Positions 1 to 11,313 of a stretch of 64,000 nt of DNA are shown here, piece by piece. This stretch comes from Rutidosis leptorrhynchoides. Its lineage: Eukaryota > Streptophyta > Magnoliopsida > Asterales > Asteraceae. Within the stretch, counting starts at the first letter, position 1. Every line of letters begins with the position of its first letter. The stretch spans positions 81,270,001 to 81,334,000 of the forward strand of contig NC_092342.1 of the NCBI RefSeq assembly GCF_046630445.1, written 5' to 3'. A model generated the notes under the pieces. The model had not been told where the DNA came from. It was given only the letters and a program-made list of their open reading frames with translations, and did not search any database. The position numbers and the translations under genes are program-made.

Positions 1-145
1 AATGGAAAAACTATTTTTATTATTTTATTTTGTGCATTATTCCATGACCTAACATTTAATACTTTTGAATTTTAAAATCCCATTAAAAATTAAAATATTT
101 CTTTTTCTTTTAATTATTTTATTCTTTTTACCTAATTTTTTCAAG

Positions 146-153
146 TATAAATA
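146..153 (+). promoter_or_regulatory. TATA box of LTR0
   Basis: TATAAATA is followed by ACCCC and an A/C-rich stretch, the usual look of a plant LTR promoter at the U3/R border. The assignment depends on LTR0 being an LTR. Confidence 0.5.
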
Positions 154-234
154 CCCCTCATTTCTCATTCAAACTCACACCAAAATTTTTCTCATTCTCT
201 CTTTGAAGAATTACTACTAGTAAGTATTCTTTTC

Positions 235-274
235 TTACTTTTTACTTTTTACTTTTTACTTTTTACTTTTTACT
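235..274 (+). repeat. Heptanucleotide tandem repeat (TTTTTAC)n
   Basis: About five and a half near-perfect copies of TTTTTAC lie about 80 bases downstream of the LTR0 TATA box, in what would be the transcribed leader. Confidence 0.85.
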
Positions 275-1666
275 TCAGTTTATTATTTTATTTTTTACCA
301 AAACATGTAAATAATGTTATAAATTATATGCAATTAAAAATAAAATAAATAACATGTTATAATTAGTAATATATGTTACTAAAAATTATAAAAGTATTTT
401 TATGAATTAATATATAAGAATTATAATTAAAATCGAATTAATGAATATATATATGTATATACGAACCTAACGTGAAGGTTATAATTAAAGATAGCGTACA
501 AAGACTACAAACATCACCGCTACTTGTGGCCTAGGGTGATCTTTGTTACCATTATGGGACGCTTGTGGATCTCGAATGCCAAGACTTAGATTCGGGTCAA
601 GAGATCCTGGGCCACTCGGTAACAATAGATCATTCGAGTGACTTGCATGTTAGCAATGAAGTTTGGGCGAGATTGTACAACATCTTTGTTAAGAATTATA
701 ACCCGAACATTTTTAAACTAGAAGCTTACTATAAGTGGAAGCTTTCCATAAATAGTAAGTTACCAAAAATAGAAACTTTTGAGAAATAGGAACTTTTCTC
801 GAAAACCGTCACTGTCAATATAGTTGCTATATTAATAAACATACTTTATGTCAGTTAGACATTAACTAATCAAACGTTATACCTCTAGGTTGATATCCAG
901 ATCACTAACTTGCTTTACTTTCCTTCTTGCGTGGAATACTTCAACTGCTATTTAAGGTGAATTCATAGCCCCTCTTTATTGCTAGCAAACTTACTTACTT
1001 TACTTGGGGTGAGACACATGCTGTTTTTACTTTTTACAATTTAGACACAAGTACCAAACTGTTAAACTATGCTATACCCGGCTATGTCCGACTAAGTCCC
1101 TACAGTGATATTTTTAATTGCTGCTGCATGCTTAATTATTGGGGGTAGGCCTATCGGGAGTAACGTCCCCGATACATTTGACTAAGTCTTTGTATTACTT
1201 GATAATGAAATTAAACCGACAAGGATAGACACAAATTGTCATGGGGCAAACTTGAACGTTTAGTCTAAATATCACGCTTTGGAATAACTTTTTGATCCTA
1301 CGGGAGATCAACTTTACAAACTAAATCTTGTGGTCTAAAACAACGGTCAAACTTTTGTTAAACCTATGAACTTCACTCAACCTTTTGGTTGACACTTTAG
1401 CATGTTTTGTCTCAGGTGCTGTTTTATTCAAGCTTACTTATCTACTGCTTATGTGATGCTACTTGGACATAGGATCAAGAGATTATCGCATTTATTACTA
1501 TTGCATTTAAACATTTACTTTACTCCTTTGTAACGACATTTCATTTTCCGCTGCGTACTCCATAAATTTTAACTTTCTCATTTAGTATTGTTCTCGTTAT
1601 TATAATATGTTAGTATATTTTGATATTAAGTCACATTTCGCCCAGGCCCTAACTGGGGGTGTGATA

Positions 1667-1987
1667 TTAGGGTTTAGGGTTTGGTGTTTTGGGTTTATGG
1701 AATAAACCCAAAACACCAAACCCTAAACCTTAAACCCTAAACCCTAAACTCTAAATCGGGCTAAATTTTACTTCACAAAACATGAAGAAAAAAAACGTTC
1801 ATATTCTTCACGAACAATATTATCTTGAATGTTATTTTTGTCGATCGTTTTCCTGCCTAAATAATAACATTCATCACGAAGTGTCTCTTCTAAATGTTCA
1901 TATTTTCGTGTGATCTTGATGCCGGAAAAAAAATTCAAAAAAAACGAAATTTTTTTTTTTGCTTCCCCCCGCTTCCCCCCGATTGGT
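1667..1987. repeat. Telomere-like repeat of unknown class between LTR0 and element A
   Basis: The left part consists of TTTAGGG/CCCTAAA-like units arranged as an inverted repeat, followed by about 200 bases of unique-looking sequence and a C-rich end with GCTTCCCCCC twice. It separates the LTR0 terminus from the truncated LTR of element A, so it may be an insertion or filler. No gene and no clear terminal inverted repeats or target duplication were found. It could be a MITE or Helitron fragment. Confidence 0.4.
1671..1729. repeat. 27-bp perfect inverted repeat with telomere-like arms
   Basis: The left arm 1671-1697 begins GGTTTAGGGTTTGG. The right arm 1703-1729 is its exact reverse complement, with a 5-base spacer (TGGAA). 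CCCTAAA-type units continue to about 1752. Confidence 0.9.
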
Positions 1988-2057
1988 TACTTCCACATTA
2001 ATATTATTTTACATATTTATTTATAACAACAATTTCATATAAATGATTAATAACATT

Positions 2058-2135
<78 letters not shown>

Positions 2136-2303
2136 TTATCTATTTATAAATAGTTGCTCGTGAATCGTCGAGAAAAGTCGAAGGGTAATTGCATATATGA
2201 AACAGTTAAAAATTTCTGAGACTACTTTGCTTATCGTGTCAAAAATATTAAATCGTATCGAAAGTTTTATTTAAAATTAGTCAAAATTTTCGGAGTCGTC
2301 ACA
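1988..2303 (-). mobile_element. Element A 3' LTR, first ~316 bases only
   Basis: From about 2000 to 2303 the sequence matches 50400-50672 almost base for base outside the (TA)n tract, including GTTGCTCGTGAATCGT and AGTCGAAGGGTAATTGC. On the minus strand it begins TGTGACGACTCC. The remainder of the LTR is missing on the left. Confidence 0.8.
2060..2134. repeat. (TA)n microsatellite in A 3' LTR
   Basis: Uninterrupted TA dinucleotides. The matching position in the A 5' LTR has only a short tract. Confidence 0.95.
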
Positions 2304-2340
2304 ATACCTACCTGTTAAAGAAATTTCGTCCCTGAAATTT
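2304..2340 (-). promoter_or_regulatory. Element A polypurine region with inverted repeat
   Basis: Read on the minus strand, an AAATTTC...CGAAATTT inverted repeat (2321-2340) is followed by a stretch ending in AGGTATTG and then the 3' LTR. The same arrangement precedes the 3' LTRs of B and E. Confidence 0.65.
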
Positions 2341-3411
2341 GATACAGATCATCATGGTTGACAATAGGTATGTTTTCATGATGAATATGAGTTGATAAAT
2401 AGAGTTTTATCATCCTTGAGTAATATGAATGAAAAAATTCGATTACTCAAAACGTACGAGTGAAGCTACCCTAAAAAAGTGAATTGAATGAAATAAGGTT
2501 CTTCTTAACTCTTGATGTAGTCACATTTGATTTCTGGAATTCAAGAGATTTAAAGAAAATCTTATAAAGATTTGATCCTTTGGAAATTAAGAAAATTATG
2601 ATCCTCATTAATGTTCTAAGAAGGAAATTGTAATATCACGATCTAATTTGTTAAATTATTAGAATTCAAGAGAAAGATAGGACTATCAAGAAAATATGTT
2701 CTTGATATGTTTATAGATTAGATAGAATGTAAGAGTCATGTAACATGGCACATGATGACGTTATGTTCTGTGAATCATCACGTTCCATTAGAAACTCAGC
2801 ATGACTTACTGTAATATAATCACGTTGATCAAGTGTCATTATATTAAATGACGATAAATAAAATTGCGAGAATTAAAATTGCGATAAATAAATTGCGATA
2901 AATAAAATGTAATAAGGAATTAACAGTTAGCTAGTAACAGTTAGCTAGGATTTTGTTAGCGTGGATTCTTAACAAAATTTCTCATAGTTAAATTATTTGT
3001 TTCTAACAAATTTTATTTTGTCAAATGTTTTCTTCATTATGCCCCTTGTTGGATTCTGATAGGTCAAAATCCAAATATGAAATTGAATGAAAATGGTTAT
3101 TCTGCGGTGAAAGGATACGTGTATCGGTGGATATAAGTAGGATAGTAAATAACTGTTGAATCAGATTCGAAGAATGTACGGTGTAACTTATTAATGTTAA
3201 ATTTAAATATTTCTAGGGTATTACCTACCCGTTAAAATATTTTCACCATTAACAGTTTGTACAAAAGAATTTTTAATTACAATCTTTATGAAAACATATA
3301 TACATATATATTTTCTTCAGATGTAATCATGGATTTAATGAGTCAATATGATATTAAACTCATTTGATTTACCGTTAGAATAAGAATATATAATCTCTAA
3401 AACACTAGAGA
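2341..3411 (-). other. Element A 3' non-coding internal region
   Basis: No gene is visible. Several blocks match the equivalent part of element B. One covers about 2700-2850 here and 45510-45655 there, and includes a hairpin with arms at 2812-2823 and 2835-2846 (one mismatch). The rest is A+T-rich without recognisable features. Confidence 0.6.
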
Positions 3412-4071
3412 TTACATAATCGCCATGTCGAACGAAGATAACTGATGTAGAAAGTCATGTAGCACGATGTTTATGCTCGAGGTATAGATTATGATGTTGA
3501 GGAGTGTGATGTTGAAACTTGGGTTGTTGGTGGTACTGTTGGTGCTGGTGATGTTGCTGAAGCTGGTAAGTTTTTTTTTTTTTTTTTGCACTATATTCTC
3601 CAAATTGATTACTCGAGCGCGAAGCTCGTTGACTTCTTTCATTATTTCGGGATGATTGTCGGTCGGAATGAGCGGATGAATAAGGTTTAGAGTTGTGGAT
3701 AGAATATAATCATGACGAGCTACCCTGGAAATGAGGCTGAAAATGGTGTTTCGGATAGGTTCGCCGTTAAGTGCTTCAGATTCTTCACCAAGAGGGAAAT
3801 GTGGTGGATGAAAGGGATCGCCTTCTTCTTGTCTCCAATGATCAAGTAGGCTACGAACCCATCCCCAATTCATCTAGAATTGGTGATGATTGATTTGTTG
3901 ATCCATTTCGGTTATACTGCTTTCGGAGCTCAAGTGTGTTTCCATGTCGGAGTAGCTGTCGGAATCCGAGGAACTTGAACTAGTGACGAGTTCTATTTCA
4001 TACTTTCGAATAAAGGATTTTTCGATATGAAACGATTTTTGAATAATGGATGATATTCTAACTACATACAA
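3412..4071 (-). pseudogene. Small conserved protein gene of element A, broken by a stop
   Basis: The frame runs from about 4071 to 3412 with one in-frame TAG at 3874-3876, where the related gene in element B has tryptophan. The N-terminal part is rich in Ser, Asp and Glu. The central part has MNWGWVR, HWRQEEGDPFHPP, GEPIRNTIFSLISR and RHDYIL, all nearly identical to B, then a short coiled-coil-like stretch (EVNELRARV..LEN). After a poly-lysine run the C-terminus diverges from B and may be a frameshifted tail. The position just after the primer site is where gag normally starts, so a gag-derived role is possible. No zinc knuckle, protease, RT or integrase is present. I do not recognise the family. 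Confidence 0.6.
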
Positions 4072-4413
4072 TATCTATATATATAGTACTCAAGATTTCG
4101 TAGACTACGGAGGAATTTGCGGGATATGTCAGGCAAAATTTACGGTAATAGATACGCTAAGATATGAATTAGCAGATATGCTAAAATATGAATTTTGTCT
4201 ATACACTATTCATGCAATCAATGCAGTAAGATGTGTCTAGACTAAGAATGATAAGCAAATGATTCCCTAAGAATGATAAGCAGGTAATTTTCGACACAAA
4301 ATGATAAGTAAAACTTTTAACATGCAGACACGGTCGAAGTCCAGACTCACTAATGCATCTAAGCAACTATCAGTTAGACACACTAATGCAAGACCTGGTT
4401 CGCTAAGACCACT

Positions 4414-4425
4414 ACTCTGATACCA
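4414..4425 (-). promoter_or_regulatory. Element A primer binding site (tRNA-Met type)
   Basis: The minus strand reads TGGTATCAGAGT, one base from the usual initiator tRNA-Met match TGGTATCAGAGC. The LTR ends 8 bases away at 4433. Confidence 0.85.
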
Positions 4426-4432
4426 ACTAAAA

Positions 4433-5549
4433 TGTCACGTTCATATACATTATAAACGATTCACAATAGTTGATTACATCGCGAGGTATTTGACCTTTAT
4501 ATGATACATTTTACAAACATTGCATTCGTTTTTAGAAGACAAACTTTCATTTCATCGAAAGTTGACAGCATGCATACCATTTCATAATATATCCAACTAT
4601 AATTGACTTAATAATAATCTTGATGAACTCGACGACTCTAATGCAACGTCTTTTGAAATATGTCATGAATGACTCCAAGTAATATCTTTAAAATGAGCAA
4701 ATACACTGCGGAAGATTTCTATCAAACCTGAGAATAAATATGCTTTCAAGTGTTAACCAAAAGGTTGGTGAGTTCATTAGTTTATCATAAACAATCATTT
4801 CTATTAATTTAATAGACCACAAGATTTTTATTTCATTTCTCATAAATATCATGCATCTGCATAAAAATCATTCATATGTATTGAACACCTGGTAATCGAC
4901 CTTAACAGGATGCATATAGAATATCTCCATCATTCCGGGACTCTCATCGGACATGATAAATCGAAGTACTAAAGCATTCGTAACCCGAATGGGACTTGTC
5001 GAGGTCCATAGATATATCTTTAGGATTCGCGTCAATTGGTGGCAATTATAATAAACACCAATTCTTAGGCTACCAAACTAAAAAGGGAAATATTCGATTC
5101 GATAATCCAACCATAGAATGTAGTTTCGATTACTTGTGTCTATTTAGTAAAACATTTATAAAAGCAGCGCATGTATTCTCATTCCCAAAAATATATATTG
5201 CAAAAACATTTAAAAAGGGAGTAAATGAAACTCACTATACGATATTTTGTAGTAAAATATGCATACGACGGAACAGAACAATGCAGGGTTGGCCTCGGAT
5301 TCACGAACCTATATCAAGTATATATATTAACACATATAATTGTAATCAAGTACTTTCATTTATTAATCTTATAATATTAAGTGTTGTAGTTATATGGAAT
5401 TTATAATAACCCTAATTAACATATATATTCTATGTATATTTTATATCTTAAATTATATGTTATCTATATTTATTTTGTATAAATATTTAAAGTAATTAAT
5501 GTTTATACACATGATTATATATTTAAAGTAATTAATATATATATGTATG

Positions 5550-5582
<33 letters not shown>

Positions 5583-5630
5583 GTATATATATATATGTAT
5601 ATATATATATATGTATATATATATATACTG

Positions 5631-5678
<48 letters not shown>

Positions 5679-5740
5679 GTATTTTATCAAAAATCAATAA
5701 TTTGTTATATGTAATATATATAAAAAAATGTTAGTATGTT
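4433..5740 (-). mobile_element. Element A 5' LTR, 3'-terminal part
   Basis: On the minus strand this part ends ...GAACGTGACA. It contains both blocks shared with LTR0, B and E (minus-strand copies at 5130-5180 and 4727-4772). It is interrupted at 5740 by G1 and resumes at 37802. Open frames here, such as 4996-5406 on the plus strand, are antisense to the conserved LTR blocks and are not genes. Confidence 0.75.
5535..5674. repeat. (TA)n / (TATG) microsatellite
   Basis: TA repeats with regularly spaced TATG interruptions lie within the A 5' LTR about 65 bases from the G1 insertion point. Confidence 0.95.
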
Positions 5741-6210
5741 TGATAGTGCTCTAAATGAACATATATTTAGTATCAATATCCTTTCAATATGTAAAGCTTT
5801 TAGTTGTAATTGTTCTATTTTTATGTAATATTCGTTTAAATAAATAAGTGCGAAGATAAAAGAAGAAAATGACGATTTGAAGACGCAAATGATCAAAAAG
5901 CTCAAATGTACAAGATATAATTCAAGTGGTTCCAGTTATTGATAAGAAACATCTAAAAATGACAAGAGTACAAGCCGCGGAATGCAAAGTACAAGATATT
6001 AAATCGTACGAAAGGATGTTCGAAAATCCGGAACCGAGACATAAACCGAGCATCAACGCGCGAGTCAACTTACCTAAAATTACAAGTCAACTATGCACAT
6101 GAATATAATATAATATATATATAATTATATAAAATTATATATATTATATATTTATATTTAAATGTGTCGGCAAAGCTAGCAAACAAATCAATATGAGCTG
6201 GATCAGGAGG

Positions 6211-6226
6211 CCATGCGATCGCATGG
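6211..6226. repeat. 16-bp perfect palindrome in G1 LTR
   Basis: CCATGCGATCGCATGG is its own reverse complement and lies 22 bases upstream of the TATA box. Palindromes with the same GATCGC core but different arms occur elsewhere in G1 and in G2. Confidence 0.95.
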
Positions 6227-6248
6227 CAGTAAAAATGTGGCCAAGTCC

Positions 6249-6256
6249 TATAAATA
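6249..6256 (+). promoter_or_regulatory. TATA box of G1 5' LTR
   Basis: TATAAATA in the context CCTATAAATAGCAC is conserved in the 3' LTR at 36379-36386. The transcript start is expected about 30 bases downstream. Confidence 0.75.
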
Positions 6257-7357
6257 GCACAGAATTCAGTCGAGTACTACACACCTCAATTTTCTTTCTT
6301 CCTCTGTAAAGAATTATATATATTTATATTTATAATATAAAGTTTAAATTAAGTTTAATAATAATTGGGTTAATGTAAGAAATGTTTTAAGGTTTTGTAA
6401 GACGGAACTCTGTCCATGTAACGCTACGCGATAAATAATCACTGTAAGCTATGTTCTTCCTTTTTAAATTAATGTATCGTAACTAAGTTATTATTATGCT
6501 TATTTGAGCCGAAGAAATTGTGATGTTGGGCTAAATATTAAGATGAGGTTATTGGATTTTGTACTATAATTCGGGTTTGGACAAAAGACCGACACTTGTG
6601 AACATTGGACTATTGACTATTAATAGGTAGGGGGTATTGTCTAATTGAATGACAACTCATTGGAACCTGTCGAACCTATCTTCAAATTAGTTAATCTAAT
6701 AATTATTAAATTGATTACGAATGTCCTATTTAGTGACGTTTATACGACATCGTTTACAATCATTTAATTAATCAATTGGATTGGGTAATTGATTATTCAT
6801 TTTGGCCAAGTGGATAAATTAATATATCATGGACTAATTAAAACAGGGGTGGATTACATACAAGGATAATTGGTGTAATTTTTAACAAAGTAATAAAATC
6901 TTGAATTACACGCAGTCGATAACCTGATGTAATTATTAACAAAGTATAAAAAACTTGTTACAGTCTAAATCCCTAATTAGTTTGAATATTTGACATCGGG
7001 AATAAGGTTAATTTGACGAGCATTTTATAATTATGATCGATGAACTATTATGGACAAAAACCAGAAAGGTAACAAATAAACCAGGACAAAGGACAATTAA
7101 CCCTGGTAACAACTAATTAAAATCAAAACATCAAACATCATGATTACGGAAGTTTAAATAAGCATAATACTTTTATTTCATATTTCATCGTACCTTTATT
7201 TACTGTCATTTTAATTACTACAATTTAATTTATCGCAATTTAAATTCTGTCATTTATATTATCGTCATTTATCTTTACGCTTTATTTAAAATCGATAAAC
7301 CGGTCATTAAAAGGTAAAACCCCATTTTATAATAATAATAATAATACTACTATATTA

Positions 7358-7360
<3 letters not shown>

Positions 7361-7433
<73 letters not shown>
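7361..7433. repeat. (AT)n microsatellite in G1 5' LTR
   Basis: A pure AT run follows a short TAA run. The equivalent tract in the 3' LTR is at 37491-37573. Confidence 0.95.
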
Positions 7434-7435
<2 letters not shown>

Positions 7436-7663
7436 AATATAATTGTTTAAAAATATAGTGTACGCAATAAGCCGTCTCCCTGTGGAACGAACCGGACTTA
7501 CTAAAAACTACACTACTCTACGATTAAGTACACTACCTATAGTGTTGTAGCAAGGTTTAGGTATATCCCATCTATATAAATAAATAAAACTTGTGTAAAT
7601 TGTATCGTATTTCGTAATAAAAATATAAGTATTTCGTATACACCGCTGCACACATCAAGTTTT

Positions 7664-7681
7664 TGGAATCGCAGCCGGGGA
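7664..7681 (+). promoter_or_regulatory. G1 primer binding site, degenerate
   Basis: TGGAATCGCAGCCGGGGA lies 6 bases after the LTR end. In G2 the same site is TGGCGCCGCTGCCGGGGA, matching the tRNA-Asp type site of Athila-like elements. G1 differs at four positions. Confidence 0.7.
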
Positions 7682-7788
7682 GGCGAAAGCGAAACGCTAT
7701 ATTTTAAAAAAAAAGATTTTTATTAAGTTTTAAACTATTTTTGTAAAAATATATGTTTATAAGTTTTAAATATTAAAAACAAAAATAT

Positions 7789-7791
<3 letters not shown>

Positions 7792-7863
<72 letters not shown>
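7792..7863. repeat. (TA)n microsatellite in G1 leader
   Basis: Uninterrupted TA repeat of about 70 bases. Confidence 0.95.
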
Positions 7864-7866
<3 letters not shown>

Positions 7867-8978
7867 AGTGTTCAAATAAAAAGAAAATATATTTTATATA
7901 AAGTATAAAAGTATTTTTGTTAAGTTCTTAAAAAATATAATTCTAAATATTACTTATATTTTAATTTTGTAAAAATTATAAATTAAATACATAAAAAAAA
8001 CGATTTGAACCTGCATTTTTTTTTGCCTGCATCTAATTTGAATCTGCAGCACATGTGATCACATGAGATGTAGGGTTAAACCCATTCGACCGCATGGAAA
8101 AGTCTGGCACGCCCAAACCTCGTACAACAATTAATGACGGTTAAGTTTTAACTTAATTATTATTATTGTTTAACCTAATTAGGGTTTAATTAATTAATTA
8201 GTTTTTAATTTTAGTTTTAGTTTATAATTAGTAATATTAAGTTTTAAAATTATTATTAATTATATAAATTACTACTTTTATAAAATAATATTTTTATAAA
8301 ATTTGTATTTTTATCATTCTAGTTATAAATTATATATTTTTAACGTTTAATTCGTAATTTGTATATTTATCGTTCGTAATTAGTTTTAAACTTAGTTTTT
8401 GACGTAGTTATTTTATATTTCTAGATTTTTAGGCTTTGCCATAAAATTCCTTAAGTGCTTTTTCTTTAAATTAAGATTTAGGCGCTTTAGGTTTTTACGA
8501 CGCCGCTTATCGCTTTAATATTTAATAGATTTTAGTGCTTATTAAGTTATTGTCGTTTTGGATATAGAATTCCTTTTAAGCTTTAATTCCTTTAGACACA
8601 ACTTTTAATATTTAGTTTTTAGACTTTTAAGTTTTGACGCTTTACTTTCTTATTATTATTTTTCGACGTTTGTTTTTTGACTCTTATTTCTCGACGCGCT
8701 TTTTCTTTCTCATTTATACGCTCTAGTTTTTAGGACATAGAATTTTCTTTATTTTCTTTAAATTTCGACGAAAAATTATTTTAAGCGGTTAAATTGATAG
8801 ACATCCAAATTTTCTGCTTCGTAGTAATAGTTGGATTTGTTAGTGGCTGAGTTGTGGATTTTCCGACTTAAAGGATCCTGGCTCCCTGCTGCATCTTTTG
8901 GCTATTCGAAACGTGGGCAAAAGCAGAAAAGTCTATTAATTTGATAACTTATATAATTTCTAATAGGATATTCAATGA

Positions 8979-10065
8979 ATGCACCGAGCAAAACGTTCAC
9001 CACCTTTCATACGTTCACCACCTGTAACTCGATCAAGACATCTAGCCAATACTGTCGCCGTTGATTTTTCTTTACAATCATCATCAAATCAAACAAGTAC
9101 TCCAATTCAAATTTCCGATAATCCATCTTTTGAACCTGAATTCACAATTAAGAACCCGTAGGATATTCAAGGACAATTCCAAGATCCTAAAACACTAATC
9201 ATTCCTCCTGAACTACAAACCGTTAAATCAGAATCCTCTAGTGATTCGTTCAACAAATTCAAAAATGGAAGTAATGGAACCTCTAAGTATGGAAGACCGA
9301 ATGAGAGCCACACGCACTGGTCAAGGTCACGCCATTATTAAGCCAGACATTAATGCGCCATATTATGAAATCAAAGGATAAATCCTACACATGGTAACTA
9401 ATCAATGCCAATATAGTGGTACGCCAAAAGAAGATCTAAACGAACATCTTCGAACCTTTAATAGGATCTGTACTATATTCAAAATCAGAGAAGTTGAAGA
9501 TAAACAGATCTATCTCATGTTGTTTCCCTGGACTTTAAAGGGAGAAGCCAAAGATTGGTTAGAATCGTTACCTGAAGGGGCGATTGATACATGGGATGTT
9601 TTAGTTGAGAAATTTCTTAAAAGTTTCTTTTCGGCATCTAAAGCCGTGAGACTTCAAGGAGAAATTGTTACGTTCACGCAAAAGCTAAATGAAACATTAT
9701 ATGAGGCGTGGACAAGATTCAGAAAGTTGTTAAGTGGATGTCCTCAGCACGGTTTAGACACTTATCAAATAGTACAAATATTCTACCAAGGTGTCGACGT
9801 TGCTGCACAAAAAGACTTCGACACAGCAGCTGGTGGTTCCATTATGAAGAAAACCGCAACTGAAGCTCACAAGATCATTGATAACACAGCCTCCCACTCT
9901 CATGAGTGACATCAGGAAAAAGATATTTTTCGTTCATCTAAAGCGGCTAGATCCGATTCTAGCCATGACTTTGATTCCGTTTCCGCAAAAATAGATGCTT
10001 TCGAAAGACGAATGGAAAAGATGACTAAAGATATTCACGCAATACGATTTAGTTGTGAGCAATGC
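8979..10065 (+). pseudogene. gag: G1 gag, N-terminal and central part, split by element C
   Basis: A Retrotrans_gag type capsid domain is clear in the open frame 9391-9909 (WLESLPEGAIDTWDVL, then FYQGVD near the end), which would form the particle shell. The same frame can be followed upstream to an ATG at 9264, with a TAA at 9376-9378. Further upstream 8979-9161 is a Pro/Ser/Thr-rich stretch in another frame. After a TGA at 9907-9909 the frame continues to a coiled-coil-like segment and the start of a zinc knuckle (CEQC). It is cut there by the target duplication AATGC of element C and resumes at 31907. The copy is disabled by stops and at least one frameshift. Confidence 0.85.
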
Positions 10066-10306
10066 TGATAGGTCAGATCATGTTGAGATTGAGAGAAATG
10101 ATAAGATAGAATGAGATTCGGTATGTAGGAAGGAGACTCGGTATGAGAGAGAATCGTTAAAATTACATTTCACAGCTTCTAGAACTCAGTTACAATCCAA
10201 TGGCTATCTAATTAGGACTACTTAGGTTCCTTATATAGCCCTCTTCTAAGGAACCTTCATTTAAGCTTAATTCACATTAACACTATACAACTTCGGGGTC
10301 CTAACA
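10066..10306 (-). mobile_element. Element C 3' LTR
   Basis: On the minus strand it begins TGTTAGGACCCC and ends CTGACCTATCA. It aligns with the two halves of the 5' LTR with few differences. A TATA box lies in the loop of a hairpin at 10224-10256. Confidence 0.92.
10224..10256 (-). promoter_or_regulatory. Hairpin enclosing the TATA box in C 3' LTR
   Basis: Arms AGGTTCCTTA (10224-10233) and TAAGGAACCT (10247-10256) are exact reverse complements around a 13-base loop. On the minus strand the promoter motif reads GGCTATATAAGG and overlaps the inner edge of one arm. The same structure is at 31819-31851 in the 5' LTR. Confidence 0.75.
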
Positions 10307-10320
10307 ATCTCCCCCTTAGT
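10307..10320 (-). promoter_or_regulatory. Element C polypurine tract
   Basis: The minus strand reads ACTAAGGGGGAGAT directly before the 3' LTR start TGTTAGG. This is the expected primer site for plus-strand synthesis. Confidence 0.85.
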
Positions 10321-10347
10321 GATAAATGTGAACTTTACAATATAATC

Positions 10348-11313
10348 CTATCGTGAAATCTTGAGAGGTCCAAACGTTAGTTTCCATCGTGAGCCATCTG
10401 GTTTTGAAACTTCTACTTGATTTTCTGAAATTTTCTTAGAAGTTTTCCAGACTCCCCACGCTTTCCTTGGATCTCCCTCATGTAATGGATATTCATCCAT
10501 TTCCTTGAAATATCTTCTCTTTCTCTGGCCAAGAAGAATCTCAAACTGTCTTGTACGGATTCGGAGCTTTAAACGATCTCTGATATGCTTTATAAATTCC
10601 CCAAGACCCATTTTTGTATCAAAGTCATCAACCTTGCTTTGACGAATTTTAAGATACTTCAATGCAGCCTTAAGTGTTCCATCTGAATATTTGTTCAGCT
10701 TTTCAGTACGAATGAACACCTTTTCTTTTTGAGAATTTACAAATACAAATCCTTCGGGTTCGAATTGCATTTGAAACATCCTCATATCCTTTAGTCCCTC
10801 CGTAAATTGATTTGGACACGTTATTCGAATCTTTTTCCTATTTACTTCGAGACCTATTTGAAAATATTCACGTCTCATGAGTTCAATTGTCTCCATCATG
10901 TATCTTTTCACATCTTCCAAAGCTTGAGCCTTAGCAAAAGGTCGAATGGTGATGATACTGAGGTAGTTGTAGATGTGAATGATATCAAGCATATCAAGAT
11001 TATGAAAATCTGCTTCTGTGAACTTGTACTCTTTCTCATCTTCTCTAATAACGTCGAACTGACTGATGACGTCTTTCTTTTCACTTATCTCTACTCCGAC
11101 TCGAGCAATATTCAACACTTCTGAAATACGGTATTTTCTTTGAAGCCACAAATCATCTTCATCTTTGTTGATATGTTTCCTCCACATAAACTCATACCAA
11201 TTCCTTTCACTTTTTGGAAGCAATCGTGAACCTATATAAGTAAACCTTTTACTCCTTGGTGTATCATTGATGCGGAAGATCTTGTAAGAATTTTCTTCGA
11301 TGAATGTTTTCAT
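10348..11313 (-). pseudogene. Element C env-position gene, C-terminal 321 codons
   Basis: This open frame follows the 764-codon frame with a 4-base ATGA overlap (its ATG is 11311-11313 and the upstream stop is 11310-11312), one frame apart. The product is basic and rich in Lys, Arg and Glu, with segments such as RNWYEFMWRKHI, LWLQRKYRISEVLN and RFEILLGQRKRRYFKEMDEYP. I see no membrane segment. It lies between pol and the 3' LTR, the place of the env-like gene of Sireviruses, but I recognise no known envelope feature. It may be the C-terminal part of one larger protein separated by a frameshift, or a second protein made by reinitiation. It ends 41 bases before the LTR. Confidence 0.6.

Larger units (their letters stand above)
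1..1666 (+). mobile_element. LTR0: 3' part of a gypsy-type LTR, start outside window
   Basis: The stretch has no credible gene. It has a TATA box near 146. It shares two blocks in the same order and orientation with the LTRs of elements A, B and E: a block around 1011-1055 (GAGACACATGC then TTAGACACAAGTAC) and a block at 1375-1417 containing CAACCTTTTGGTTG and ending TCTCAGGT. It ends at GGGGGTGTGATA, which looks like a decayed ...GTGTGACA terminus. No primer binding site follows, so this is a 3' LTR or a solo LTR rather than a 5' LTR. The 74-codon frame at 565-789 lies inside it and I see no reason to treat it as a gene. Confidence 0.6.
5741..7657 (+). mobile_element. G1 5' LTR
   Basis: It aligns along its length with 35835-37796. 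It lacks a 32-base segment that the 3' LTR has between two palindromes near 36309-36356. Other differences are scattered substitutions and (TA)n length. Confidence 0.92.
7658..8978 (+). other. G1 leader between LTR and gag
   Basis: The leader starts with the primer site (7664-7681). It holds a long (TA)n run (7792-7863) and a 14-bp palindrome CATGTGATCACATG at 8052-8065. A T-rich stretch with repeated GACG-type words follows at about 8400-8760. Near 8800-8945 it shares sequence with the G2 leader (28920-29070, opposite strand). No gene is visible. Confidence 0.7.

Noticed and set aside
565-789. 74-codon frame in LTR0
   Set aside because: It lies inside an LTR, is short, has no recognisable motif and no counterpart in the other LTRs.
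4996-5406. 136-codon plus-strand frame
   Set aside because: It is antisense to the conserved LTR block of element A, and an equivalent antisense frame occurs in the E LTR (61666-61929). No protein motif.
6211-6226. GCGATCGC as a bacterial (cyanobacterial HIP1) motif, suggesting contamination
   Set aside because: The surroundings are clearly plant retrotransposon sequence and the motif recurs only inside the palindromes of G1 and G2.
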